From the NCBI RefSeq assembly GCF_002266465.3, contig NZ_CP029427.2, positions 6,016,501-6,080,500 of the forward strand: 64,000 nt of DNA, in the 5' to 3' direction. The notes beneath the pieces are model-generated. The model was not told the origin of the DNA and made no database searches. It saw only the letters and a program-made list of their open reading frames with translations. A program made the position numbers and the translations under genes. Shown piece by piece: positions 51,444 through 59,448 of this stretch (within the stretch, counting starts at the first letter, position 1; every line of letters starts with the position of its first letter). This DNA is from Bradyrhizobium symbiodeficiens. GTDB lineage: Bacteria > Pseudomonadota > Alphaproteobacteria > Rhizobiales > Xanthobacteraceae.

Positions 51444-51457
51444 TTGTCGCAGCGCAA
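51444..51457. promoter_or_regulatory. FNR/FixK/NnrR-type box ahead of nirK
   Basis: TTGTCGCAGCGCAA keeps the outer TTG/CAA and the right half-site CGCAA but has TC for CG in the left half. Its midpoint is about 75 bases before the nirK ATG at 51526. nirK genes in this genus are controlled by FixK/NnrR, so this is the likely activator site. Confidence 0.7.
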
Positions 51458-51525
51458 ACACGCTTGCCGCGATCGGCGCACACTGCATCCGTCATCAAAA
51501 CCTTTCCAGATGAAGGATGCTTCCG

Positions 51526-52623
51526 ATGTTCACCCGCAGAGCCGCATTGATCAGCGCCGCCGCGACAGCCTTGATGCTGGCGACCCCCGCCTTGGCTGCC
51601 GAAGATCTCAAACTGCCGCGCCAGAAGGTCGAGCTGGTCGCTCCCCCCTTCGTGCATGCGCACGAGCAGGCGACCAAGCAAGGCCCCAAGATCATCGAGT
51701 TCACGCTCACGATCGAGGAGAAGAAGGTCGTCATCGACGAGAAGGGCACTACCTTCCAGGCGATGACCTTCAACGGCTCGATGCCAGGCCCGCTGATGGT
51801 GGTGCATGAGGGCGACTACGTCGAAACGACGCTGGTCAATCCCGCGACCAACACCATGCCGCACAACATCGACTTCCATTCCGCGACCGGCGCGCTCGGC
51901 GGCGGCGCGCTCACGCTGATCAACCCCGGCGAGCAGGTCGTGCTGCGCTGGAAGGCGACCAAGACCGGCGTGTTCGTCTATCACTGCGCCCCGGGCGGCC
52001 CGATGATCCCCTGGCACGTCGTCTCCGGCATGAACGGCGCCGTGATGGTGCTGCCGCGCGATGGCCTCAACGACGGCAAGGGTCACGCGCTGAAATACGA
52101 CAAGGTGTACTATGTCGGCGAGCAGGACATGTATGTGCCGCGCGACGAGAAGGGCAATTTCAAGTCCTACGACTCGCCGGGCGAAGCCTTCACCGACACC
52201 GAAGAGGTGATGAAGAAGCTGATCCCCTCCCATGTCGTGTTCAACGGCAAGGTCGGCGCGCTCACCGGCAAGGACGCACTGACCGCAAAGGTCGGCGAGA
52301 ATGTGCTGATCGTGCATTCGCAGGCCAATCGCGACAGCCGTCCGCATCTGATCGGCGGCCATGGCGACTATGTCTGGGAGACCGGCAAGTTCGGCAATGC
52401 ACCCGAGGTCGGGCTCGAGACCTGGTTCATCCGCGGCGGTTCGGCGGGCGCTGCGCTGTACAAGTTCATGCAGCCCGGCATCTATGCCTACGTCACGCAT
52501 AATCTGATCGAGGCCGCAGACCTCGGCGCCACCGCGCACTTCAAGGTTGAGGGCAAGTGGAACGACGATCTGATGACCCAGGTGAAGGCACCCGCGGAAA
52601 TCCCGGCCGCCAACACCAACTAG
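51526..52623 (+). CDS. nirK: Copper-containing nitrite reductase NirK
   Basis: NirK reduces nitrite to nitric oxide in the periplasm. The 365-residue protein has a Tat-type signal (TRRAALISAAATALML, cleavage near ALA-A). Copper ligands are all present: His113 (type 1), Asp116 and His118 (catalytic Asp and type 2) in HNIDFHSATG; His153 (type 2), Cys154, His164 and Met169 (type 1) in YHCAPGGPMIPWHVVSGM; then GGHGDYVW and the late YVTHNLIEA carrying another type 2 His. I prefer the ATG at 51526, since AAGG is nine bases ahead; one at 51517 touches that site. An FNR-type box lies about 75 bases upstream. nirV follows. Confidence 0.97.
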   Translation: MFTRRAALISAAATALMLATPALAAEDLKLPRQKVELVAPPFVHAHEQATKQGPKIIEFTLTIEEKKVVIDEKGTTFQAMTFNGSMPGPLMVVHEGDYVETTLVNPATNTMPHNIDFHSATGALGGGALTLINPGEQVVLRWKATKTGVFVYHCAPGGPMIPWHVVSGMNGAVMVLPRDGLNDGKGHALKYDKVYYVGEQDMYVPRDEKGNFKSYDSPGEAFTDTEEVMKKLIPSHVVFNGKVGALTGKDALTAKVGENVLIVHSQANRDSRPHLIGGHGDYVWETGKFGNAPEVGLETWFIRGGSAGAALYKFMQPGIYAYVTHNLIEAADLGATAHFKVEGKWNDDLMTQVKAPAEIPAANTN

Positions 52624-52630
52624 ACGCGAC

Positions 52631-52656
52631 GAGGGGCCGGTCATCACCGGCCCCTC
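52631..52656 (+). terminator. Perfect hairpin between nirK and nirV
   Basis: GAGGGGCCGG/CCGGCCCCTC forms a 10-bp stem with a 6-nt loop seven bases after the nirK stop, followed by a pyrimidine-rich run without long T-tract. It could partly end transcription so that nirV is made at a lower level than nirK. Confidence 0.65.
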
Positions 52657-52683
52657 GGCCCCTTCTTCCTTCGGGGAATGACC

Positions 52684-53562
52684 ATGCTGATCGCGTTCAA
52701 GCTCAAACTCGCACTCGCCTGCGCCGCCGGGCTCGCAGGTCCGATCGCGATGGCGCCGCTGGTCTCGGACATGGCCGTCCACGGCGCGGTGACCGAGCCT
52801 GCGATCGTCAGGGTCGCAGCGGGAAGCCTGTCCTATCGCGAGGCCGGCGATTTCACGCGCGGCGGGCAGCAGGCGGAAGCGCCGCTGCGCGCGATGCGCG
52901 TCGACCGTCCCCTGCACATCATGCGAAACCAGGTCTCGTCGTCCGACTATCAGCTTTGCGTGCAGGATGGCGCCTGCCGCGCGCTCGATCGCGACGTCGC
53001 CGTGGCTCCTGATCGCCCCGCGGTACAGGTGAGCTGGCACGATGCCGAAGCCTATGCAGGCTGGTTGTCGCGCAAGACAGGCCAGCATTACCGCTTGCCG
53101 AGCGATGCCGAATGGGCTTTTGCGGCCGGCTCCAAATTCAGGGATGATGGTGTCGCGGTCGATGCCGACGATCCTTCAAAACGCTGGATCAGCCGCTATG
53201 AACGCGAATCCGAACGTGACCTCTCCGACAGCACGGCCTATCCGTTCGGCAAGTTCGGCCCGAACGAGCACGGCGTCGAAGACCTCGCCGGCAACGTCTG
53301 GGAGTGGACCTCGACCTGCTTCGTGCGCTCGCGCGTCGACGCTTCAGGCAATGCCGGCCGCCCTACCGTGAACTGCGGCGTGCGTGTCGCCGAGGGCGCC
53401 CACCGCGCCTATGTCACCGACTTCATTCGCGACGCCCGCGCCGGCGGCTGCGCCCAGGGCGTACCGCCTGCCAATCTCGGCTTCCGCCTGGTGCGCGAGG
53501 AAACGTCATGGGTTGCAAGCGTGTCGGCACGATGGAGCAAGATGCGGGCGGCGCGGTCGTGA
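52684..53562 (+). CDS. nirV: NirV, formylglycine-generating-enzyme-like protein
   Basis: A 292-residue protein with an N-terminal signal or anchor (about 1-22) and an FGE/SUMF1-type fold: SYREAGDFTRGG, VSWHDAEAYAGWLSRKTGQHYRLPSDAEWAFAAG, GVEDLAGNVWEWTSTC and the NirV-typical CGVRVAEGAHRAYVTDFIRDARAGGCAQG followed by NLGFRLVRE. It lacks the RGGSW-type core and the paired cysteines of active FGE, so it probably does not make formylglycine. NirV genes regularly follow nirK; the role is unknown. GGGGA lies seven bases ahead of the ATG at 52684; an ATG two codons earlier is possible. A short Ser/Arg tail extends past the usual end. Confidence 0.92.
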   Translation: MLIAFKLKLALACAAGLAGPIAMAPLVSDMAVHGAVTEPAIVRVAAGSLSYREAGDFTRGGQQAEAPLRAMRVDRPLHIMRNQVSSSDYQLCVQDGACRALDRDVAVAPDRPAVQVSWHDAEAYAGWLSRKTGQHYRLPSDAEWAFAAGSKFRDDGVAVDADDPSKRWISRYERESERDLSDSTAYPFGKFGPNEHGVEDLAGNVWEWTSTCFVRSRVDASGNAGRPTVNCGVRVAEGAHRAYVTDFIRDARAGGCAQGVPPANLGFRLVREETSWVASVSARWSKMRAARS

Positions 53563-53604
53563 AGTGCGGGCGAGGCCAACTGGATGCGCCGAAATAGCCA
53601 GCAG

Positions 53605-54795
53605 CTAGAATAAAATCCCGATCAGCTTCTTCAAAATCTCTTCGAGCGACATCATCGTGAGCAGCAGCGGCGCTAACGGTGCGACCGTTACGGCGGCAAG
53701 TTGGAGGATCGCCTCCTTGGAAAACGGTATCACGCGCATCGTCCGCACGATCTCGTAGCTGTTGCCGAGATCGGCGAGCGACTGGATGTCGGCACTGCCG
53801 ATCAGGGGCTCCTCGGCAGGCGCACCATCGCGCAGCCACTTCTGATCGAACTTTCGCACGTAACGCTCCGCGAGTGAACCATACTCGCGTTTTCCCATGC
53901 GCTTCACCCGAGCAAGTTGTGGCGAGAACACCACGAAGGGACCGAGGATCAGGCATATGAGAAAGACAAGTAGGACAACGATTTCAAGCATGAAAGAGGG
54001 CAGTGTGGCGCCCAGGTGGAGAATACGATTGCCCAGCAATCCCGCAAGCAGTGTGCCGTGCGCAACGAGGAGCGGAACAAAAGCATAGACCGTCTCGGAC
54101 AGGAATCCCAAGCCGCCGACGCGATCGGGATGCGTGGGCACCAAGCTCAAATCGATGCGCGAGACCTGCCAGAGAAAGCGCATCCATATGAATATTCGAA
54201 AGTACCAACGGCAAAGCAGGAACTGGAAGATCGGCAAACTGATGTAGCCATACCAGATCCCGGCAGACGAGAGTGTAGAGCCATCGGCGACTGGGCTCGC
54301 ATACCAGGTAGGTGCATCGAGCGTGAAATAGTGACGCCAGATGATCATGATGCCGGCGATGTACACAACTCCGAGAAGCAGCACCTCGGCGAGCACGGAG
54401 TTTCGCAATCGAAGCTCCGAAGCAATGATGGCCTTGAATTGCGCGAGCGCGTGCTCGGGAATCAGATTTCGCTCCAGAAATTCGGCGACCAGGAATCGCA
54501 TGCGATGATGCACGACAAGCTCAGCGACGACCAGAAGAGGCATTGCCACCAGGAACCGAGTATAGACTTCGACGTCCAGCAGGAATGGCACCTTTACGCT
54601 GCTTCCGATCGCCTTGCCATCCAGCGCCGAGAGAAACAGGAGCGGCAGCCAGGTCAACGAGGAGAACACAACGATGCGTTGACGCACCAGCGTCATCGCG
54701 TCGTCAGACAGATGCGCCCGACGCAGAAGCTGGAAGAGAGGGCCGCCCAGGACGAGTGAGAACTCGTCGAAGTCCGGTACACGATCGCGGCGCAT
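53605..54795 (-). CDS. Multi-pass membrane protein of unknown function
   Basis: A 396-residue protein with about seven hydrophobic segments (about 45-65, 82-102, 130-155, 180-200, 240-262, 270-295 and 365-385). Conserved-looking parts are EFSLVLGGPLFQLLRRAHL near the N terminus, HPDRVGGLGFLSE around 225 and a cytoplasmic stretch ending SLADLGNSYEIVRTMRVIPFSK. I do not recognise the family. Codon use and the surrounding DNA are visibly less GC-rich than the neighbours (for example ATATGAATATTCGAAAG near 54186), which suggests transfer. The ATG at 54795 is used; a TTG ten codons upstream is possible. It is convergent with nirV and separated from it by 42 bases. Confidence 0.7.
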   Translation of the reverse strand: MRRDRVPDFDEFSLVLGGPLFQLLRRAHLSDDAMTLVRQRIVVFSSLTWLPLLFLSALDGKAIGSSVKVPFLLDVEVYTRFLVAMPLLVVAELVVHHRMRFLVAEFLERNLIPEHALAQFKAIIASELRLRNSVLAEVLLLGVVYIAGIMIIWRHYFTLDAPTWYASPVADGSTLSSAGIWYGYISLPIFQFLLCRWYFRIFIWMRFLWQVSRIDLSLVPTHPDRVGGLGFLSETVYAFVPLLVAHGTLLAGLLGNRILHLGATLPSFMLEIVVLLVFLICLILGPFVVFSPQLARVKRMGKREYGSLAERYVRKFDQKWLRDGAPAEEPLIGSADIQSLADLGNSYEIVRTMRVIPFSKEAILQLAAVTVAPLAPLLLTMMSLEEILKKLIGILF

Positions 54796-54959
54796 CGATT
54801 TTTGCTCGCCCAGGAAGTCTGCCAAGCAGAAATATGCGGACGACGCCCAATGCGATTGATCTAGCGCAACACTTCGAGCTCAGATGCCCTCGGACGTGCG
54901 AATTGGCATGGCAATGGCGGCGTACCTGTTGCAGAGGGCGGGCCCGCTGCGGATCCTGA

Positions 54960-55595
54960 TCACATCGTTCGCACGAACCTGCGAAAGCCCGGTGCGCCGA
55001 TGATGGCCTCGAACGCCGGATCGCGCTTCTCCTCCACAAAACCAAATCCCGCCTTGGCATAAGCGCGCTCGGCGACATCGTTGCCGATCAGGAAAGAGAT
55101 CGAGGCCTGTCGAAAGCCTGCGGCTCGCCCGGCATCGAGGGCATGCGCGATCAGCGCCTGCACCAGGCCACGGCCACGATGAACGGGATCGGTCGCGACA
55201 TGCTCGATCATCCACTCGCCCTCGCCGCCCTGAACCCAGCAGGCCCGCGTGTAAGCGCCGCGCCGGCGGATGGCGTCCAGGTCTGGCGCCGTGAGCCCAG
55301 TTGAGAGACCGACCTCTTCGAGCGCGCGCCAGGCCGCGGGTCCGGTGCCGGCCGCAGGCACGGCGCAAAGCGCAGCAGCAGGCTCGGCATTGATCTCGGC
55401 GACCAGGAACCGCGAAACGTGCCACATCGACACCGCGCGTGCGACGGCGACGCGCGCGACGAAATCGAGGCACTCCGCTTCGGGCCAGCCGAGCGCAACG
55501 TCGAACCAGCCGCGCGGCCGGTAGCCGCGCATCGAGTACAGGATGGTTCTTGCGATGAAAGCAGCGTCTTCGGGACGCGCTGACCGTATCGTCAT
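54960..55595 (-). CDS. GNAT-family N-acetyltransferase
   Basis: A 211-residue acetyltransferase that uses acetyl-CoA. The GNAT core is EWMIEHVATDPVHRGRGLVQALIAHALDAGRAAGFRQASISFLIGN with the acetyl-CoA loop HRGRGL, followed by AERAYAKAGFGFVEEKRDPAF. The N terminus MTIRSARPEDAAFIARTILYS is also typical. The acceptor is unknown. It begins 23 bases beyond the stop of the CoA-transferase B gene on the same strand, so it may belong to that transcript. The gap to the next leftward gene (54796-54959) holds no recognised feature. Confidence 0.85.
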   Translation of the reverse strand: MTIRSARPEDAAFIARTILYSMRGYRPRGWFDVALGWPEAECLDFVARVAVARAVSMWHVSRFLVAEINAEPAAALCAVPAAGTGPAAWRALEEVGLSTGLTAPDLDAIRRRGAYTRACWVQGGEGEWMIEHVATDPVHRGRGLVQALIAHALDAGRAAGFRQASISFLIGNDVAERAYAKAGFGFVEEKRDPAFEAIIGAPGFRRFVRTM

Positions 55596-55617
55596 GCGCG
55601 TCCCCGTTGCGAAGACC

Positions 55618-56268
55618 TTACGTGTTCTTCAGCGCGACGCGAAATTCGGCTTCGGTCTTGGCCTTGACCTCGTCGAGCGAGACGCCGTCGGCGAGCTCGA
55701 TCAGGGCCATGCCGCCGTCGCCGTGCTTGTCGATGGTGAAGACGGCCAGATCCGTGACGACCATATCGACCACGCGCTCGCCGGTCAGCGGCAGGTTGCA
55801 CTGCTTCAGGAGCTTGGAGCCGTCCTTGGCCGAATGCTCCATCACCACGACGACGCGCTTGACGCCGGCGACGAGATCCATCGCGCCGCCCATGCCCTTG
55901 ACCATCTTGCCGGGGATCATCCAGTTGGCGAGGTCGCCGTTCTGAGCCACCTGCATGGCACCGAGGATCGACAGGTCCATGTGGCCGCCGCGGATCATGC
56001 CAAACGAATCCGCGCTGGAGAAATACGAGGTCGAGGGCAGCTCGCTCACGGTCTGCTTGCCGGCGTTGATGAGGTCGGCATCTTCCTCGCCCTCATAGGG
56101 GAACGGACCCATGCCGAGCATGCCGTTCTCGCTCTGCAGGCTGACATCGACCCCGTCGGGGATGTAGTTCGAGACCAGCGTCGGGATGCCGATGCCGAGA
56201 TTGACGTAATAGCCGTCGCGCAGTTCCTTTGCGGCGCGTGCGGCCATCTGTTCACGGGTCCAGGCCAT
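55618..56268 (-). CDS. scoB: 3-oxoacid CoA-transferase subunit B
   Basis: A 216-residue beta subunit of succinyl-CoA:3-oxoacid CoA-transferase (SCOT/PcaJ class). The catalytic Glu lies in the motif LQSENGMLGMGPF; other family segments are YYVNLGIGIPTLVSNYI, HMDLSILGAMQVAQNGDLANWMIPGKMVKGMGGAMDLV and CNLPLTGERVVDMVVTDLAVF. With subunit A it moves CoA from succinyl-CoA to acetoacetate or a related oxoacid. It starts on the last base of the subunit A gene. The choice of sco over pca rests on the absence of other beta-ketoadipate genes nearby. Confidence 0.93.
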   Translation of the reverse strand: MAWTREQMAARAAKELRDGYYVNLGIGIPTLVSNYIPDGVDVSLQSENGMLGMGPFPYEGEEDADLINAGKQTVSELPSTSYFSSADSFGMIRGGHMDLSILGAMQVAQNGDLANWMIPGKMVKGMGGAMDLVAGVKRVVVVMEHSAKDGSKLLKQCNLPLTGERVVDMVVTDLAVFTIDKHGDGGMALIELADGVSLDEVKAKTEAEFRVALKNT

Positions 56269-57005
56269 CAGATTTCAACTCCAGTGCCGGCGGCCGGCGC
56301 CTTGGTCGGACGCGGGCGGGTGTTGCGGAATTCGATGCGCTTTTTGGCCGTGCCGACCTCGACGATGCGCTTCACGAAGATGCCGGGCGTGTGGATATGG
56401 TCGGGATTGAGTTCGCCGGCCGGAACCAGATGCTCGACCTCGGCCACCGTGACCTTGGCGGCGGTCGCCATCATCGGGTTGAAGTTGCGCGCAGTCTTGC
56501 GATAGATGAGATTGCCGGCGGTGTCGCCCTTCCAGGCGTGCACGATGGCGAGGTCGGCGAACAGGCCGCGTTCCATCAGATACTTCTCGCCGTCGAACTC
56601 CTTCACTTCCTTGCCTTCGGCAATCAGCGTGCCGACGCCGGTCTTGGTGTAGAAGGCCGGAATGCCGGCGCCGCCGGCGCGGATGCGCTCGGCCAGCGTG
56701 CCCTGCGGATTGAATTCGAGTTCCAGCTCGCCAGCGAGGAATTGCTGGGCGAACAGCTTGTTCTCGCCGACATAGGACGAGATCATCTTCTTGATCTGCC
56801 GGGTCTCCAGGAGACGGCTGAGGCCGATGCCGTCGACGCCGGCATTGTTGGAGACGACCGTCAGGCCCTTGACGCCGGCCTCGCGGATCGCGTCCGACAG
56901 CTCCTCGGCGATGCCGCAGAGGCCAAAGCCTCCCGACATGATCATCATGTTGTCTTTCAAAATGCCTGACAGAGCCGACTTGGCGTCGGGATAGACCTTG
57001 TTCAT
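56268..57005 (-). CDS. scoA: 3-oxoacid CoA-transferase subunit A
   Basis: A 245-residue alpha subunit: MNKVYPDAKSALSGILKDNMMIMSGGFGLCGIAEELSDAIREAGVKGLTVVSNNAGVDGIGLSRLL, the GIPAFYTKTGVGT motif with nearby GKEVKEFDGEKYLMERGLFADLAIVHAWKGDTAGNLIYRKTARNFNPMMA. All are standard for ScoA/PcaI. It forms a heterodimer with subunit B and allows use of acetoacetate or ketone bodies. It overlaps the B gene by one base (TGATG-type junction). No regulator lies beside it. Confidence 0.93.
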   Translation of the reverse strand: MNKVYPDAKSALSGILKDNMMIMSGGFGLCGIAEELSDAIREAGVKGLTVVSNNAGVDGIGLSRLLETRQIKKMISSYVGENKLFAQQFLAGELELEFNPQGTLAERIRAGGAGIPAFYTKTGVGTLIAEGKEVKEFDGEKYLMERGLFADLAIVHAWKGDTAGNLIYRKTARNFNPMMATAAKVTVAEVEHLVPAGELNPDHIHTPGIFVKRIVEVGTAKKRIEFRNTRPRPTKAPAAGTGVEI

Positions 57006-57131
57006 GCAAATAACCTTCGACTGAACCTTCGGCTTGGAGGCGTCGCGCCCTATTGGCGGCGATTATTAGGCGAAATCCTCCAAAGCCGTCAATGATACGG
57101 GGTTCTCCACACCGCGCCCGGGTGATAGAAG

Positions 57132-57150
57132 CTGCCCACACCGTGGGCAG
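57132..57150 (+). terminator. Short perfect hairpin in the scoA-AsmA gap
   Basis: CTGCCCAC/GTGGGCAG is an 8-bp stem with a 3-nt loop in the 260-base divergent region between scoA and the AsmA gene. It may be a leader structure or an operator. The rest of the gap shows nothing recognisable. Confidence 0.35.
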
Positions 57151-57265
57151 AACCGTCCGCGGCCTTGAAAGCGACAAGAAAACCCATCAAGTTGCGGGGG
57201 TTGGGCGTGGGCACGCAGGTTTCCCGACCCGCCCTTCTGGCTCCCACGACCAACCCGATCAGGAC

Positions 57266-59203
57266 ATGCCATTGACCATGGCCCAAGGAATGAAGCGCCT
57301 CGGGACGCCGATCGCGGCGCTGCTCGGCGTTGCGCTGATCGCCCTGATCGCGACCTCATGGCTCATCAACCGCGACGCGCTGCGCAAGGCGGTCGAAGCG
57401 CAGATCCGCGACGTCACCGGGCTCGAACTCAGTGTCGCAGGCGCGATCGACATCTCGGTGCTGCCGGCGAGCTACATTTCCTTCCGTGACGTCCGCCTCA
57501 AGGGCGGCGGCACCAGCGATCCCGCGCTCCAGGTCGACGTGCTCACCGCCAATCTGCGGCTGCTGCCGTTGCTGCTGCAACGGTTCGAGATCGCCGACCT
57601 GACATTGCTGCGGCCGCGCATCCATGTCAGCCTGAAGCCGGACGGCCAGAGCAACTGGACGCCGTTCATCCAGACCATCGCGCGCACCATGAAGCCCGGT
57701 GCCGAGAATCAGGTCTCGTTCTCCGAAATCCGGATCCAGGACGGCGTGCTCGATTACGAGGACGCCACCCACGGCACCGAGAAGTTCGAGGACATCGACC
57801 TGTCGCTGGCCTGGCCCTCGATCTCGCGATCCTTCGCTGCGACCGGACAGTTCGACTGGCGCGGCGAGCGTGTCGACGGCTCGATCAGTTTTTCCGATTT
57901 CGTCGCCGCCCTCTCCGGGGAGCGCTCGGGGTTGAAGGCGCGGATCGCCAGCGCGCCGCTCAAGCTCGCCTTCGACGGCAGCGTGGCCAACCGCACCAGC
58001 CCGATGATGGAAGGTATGCTGACGGTCGACAGCCCCTCCTTGCGAAATGCGCTGCGCTGGACCGGGCAGCCGCAGCCCGCCAGCGGCGGCTTCGGCCGCT
58101 TCGTGCTGAAAGCGCGCGCCAACGTCGTGGGCGCCTCGATCGCGCTCACCAACGTCAATGTCGAGCTCGACGGCAACGCCGCCGAGGGCGTCATGACTTA
58201 CGCCAATAACGGCCGGCAGACGCTGCAGGCGACGCTTGCCGCCGACGCACTCGACTTCACACCTTATATCTCGACCTTCCGCCTGCTCGCGAGCGGCGCG
58301 CGGGACTGGAACAGGCAGCTGTTCGATCTCAACGGATTGTCGACGACCGACCTCGACATGCGCCTGTCGGCGGCAAAGCTGACGGTCGGACCGACCAAGC
58401 TCGGCCGCACTGCGATCGGCGCCAATTTGCGCAACGGCACGCTGGCGCTCTCGGTCGGCGAGGCACAGGTCTATGGCGGCATCGCCAAGGGCTCGTTCGG
58501 CATCGCGCGCTCCGACACCATCGCCGACATCAAGGCGCAATTCCAGTTCACCGACGTCGATCTCCAGGCCTGCGCCGCCGAACTTTTCGGCCTCAACAAG
58601 CTGTCCGGCCGCGGCAATATCAACGTGTCGCTCTTCGCTTCGGGATCGAGCCCGTTCGGTCTCGTGCAATCGCTCGACGGCAGCGCCACCGTCACCGGTC
58701 ATGACGGCGCGATCGCGGGTTTCAATGCAGAGCAATTGCTGAAGCGCCTGGAGCGGCGGCCGCTGTCGGGCGGCGGCAATTTCCGTAACGGTTCGACGCC
58801 TTACAACAATCTCACCATCGCCGTGAAATTCTCCGATGGGGTCGCCACCGCCGAGGACATCCGTGTCGAAGGGCCGGCGGCGAAGATCACGCTCACCGGC
58901 ACCGCCTCGGTGCCGACGCGCGAATACGACATGAAGGGCGTGGCGAGCCTCAACAGCACGTCGGGCTTCGAACTCCCATTCGTGGTGCAGGGCCCGTGGG
59001 ACGATCCCCTGATCTTCCCCGATCCGGAAAGCCTGATCCGCCGTTCGCCGGCCTCCGCGCCGCTGCTCGACATGCTGAAGGACCGTAAGGGGGGCGACGC
59101 CGTGCGCTCCGCGATCGAACGCATCACGGGAAGCAGAAAGCGTCCCGCGCCGGCGGAAGCGCCGACGGCGGAAAATTCCAAAGAGAACGCCAAGTCCAAC
59201 TGA
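57266..59203 (+). CDS. AsmA-family protein
   Basis: A 645-residue protein with one N-terminal membrane helix (about 15-33, PIAALLGVALIALIATSWLI) followed by a long periplasmic domain. The AsmA N domain is clear (RKAVEAQIRDVTGLELSVAGAIDISVLPASYISFRDVRL) and so is the C-terminal AsmA repeat (FNAEQLLKRLERRPLSGGGNF, TAEDIRVEGPAAKITLTGTASVPTREYDMKGVASL). AsmA-like proteins are thought to bridge lipid transport to the outer membrane. The tail is Pro/Ala/Lys-rich. I take the ATG at 57266; others at 57278 and 57290 are possible. It stands alone, divergent from the CoA-transferase operon. Confidence 0.85.
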   Translation: MPLTMAQGMKRLGTPIAALLGVALIALIATSWLINRDALRKAVEAQIRDVTGLELSVAGAIDISVLPASYISFRDVRLKGGGTSDPALQVDVLTANLRLLPLLLQRFEIADLTLLRPRIHVSLKPDGQSNWTPFIQTIARTMKPGAENQVSFSEIRIQDGVLDYEDATHGTEKFEDIDLSLAWPSISRSFAATGQFDWRGERVDGSISFSDFVAALSGERSGLKARIASAPLKLAFDGSVANRTSPMMEGMLTVDSPSLRNALRWTGQPQPASGGFGRFVLKARANVVGASIALTNVNVELDGNAAEGVMTYANNGRQTLQATLAADALDFTPYISTFRLLASGARDWNRQLFDLNGLSTTDLDMRLSAAKLTVGPTKLGRTAIGANLRNGTLALSVGEAQVYGGIAKGSFGIARSDTIADIKAQFQFTDVDLQACAAELFGLNKLSGRGNINVSLFASGSSPFGLVQSLDGSATVTGHDGAIAGFNAEQLLKRLERRPLSGGGNFRNGSTPYNNLTIAVKFSDGVATAEDIRVEGPAAKITLTGTASVPTREYDMKGVASLNSTSGFELPFVVQGPWDDPLIFPDPESLIRRSPASAPLLDMLKDRKGGDAVRSAIERITGSRKRPAPAEAPTAENSKENAKSN

Positions 59204-59400
59204 CAGGTCCAACTCAGCTGACGTGTGACCCAGGTGAGTTTCAGCTGAGGACGGCGACTCTCCGGCGCGACCATCGCGAATTGATCCGGCCGAATTGATG
59301 CGACGATTGGATCGATGCACGCGTTGAGCATCCGCTCTGGCCCGCCCCCCACGACCCAGGTCTGACAAGATGCGTTGATTGCGCTACCATCCTGCGCTAG

Positions 59401-59425
59401 TGTTTTATACGACCGGTTAAAAACA
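59401..59425. promoter_or_regulatory. AT-rich dyad TGTTTT-N13-AAAACA ahead of the second sugar ABC operon
   Basis: TGTTTT and AAAACA are symmetric across 13 bases that include ACCGGT, and lie 24 bases ahead of the GTG start of the binding-protein gene. The region is clearly more AT-rich than its surroundings and is probably the promoter or a repressor operator (LacI- or GntR-like control would be usual for such operons). Confidence 0.4.
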
Positions 59426-59448
59426 CCGGCCGTTTGAGGGAGAAAAAC

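Noticed and set aside
51409..53088. 559-codon minus-strand frame opposite nirK and nirV
   Set aside because: nirK with all copper ligands is on the plus strand; the antisense frame has no recognisable domain.
57356..59368. 670-codon minus-strand frame opposite the AsmA gene
   Set aside because: Antisense shadow caused by high GC and strong third-position bias; the plus-strand AsmA domains are clear.
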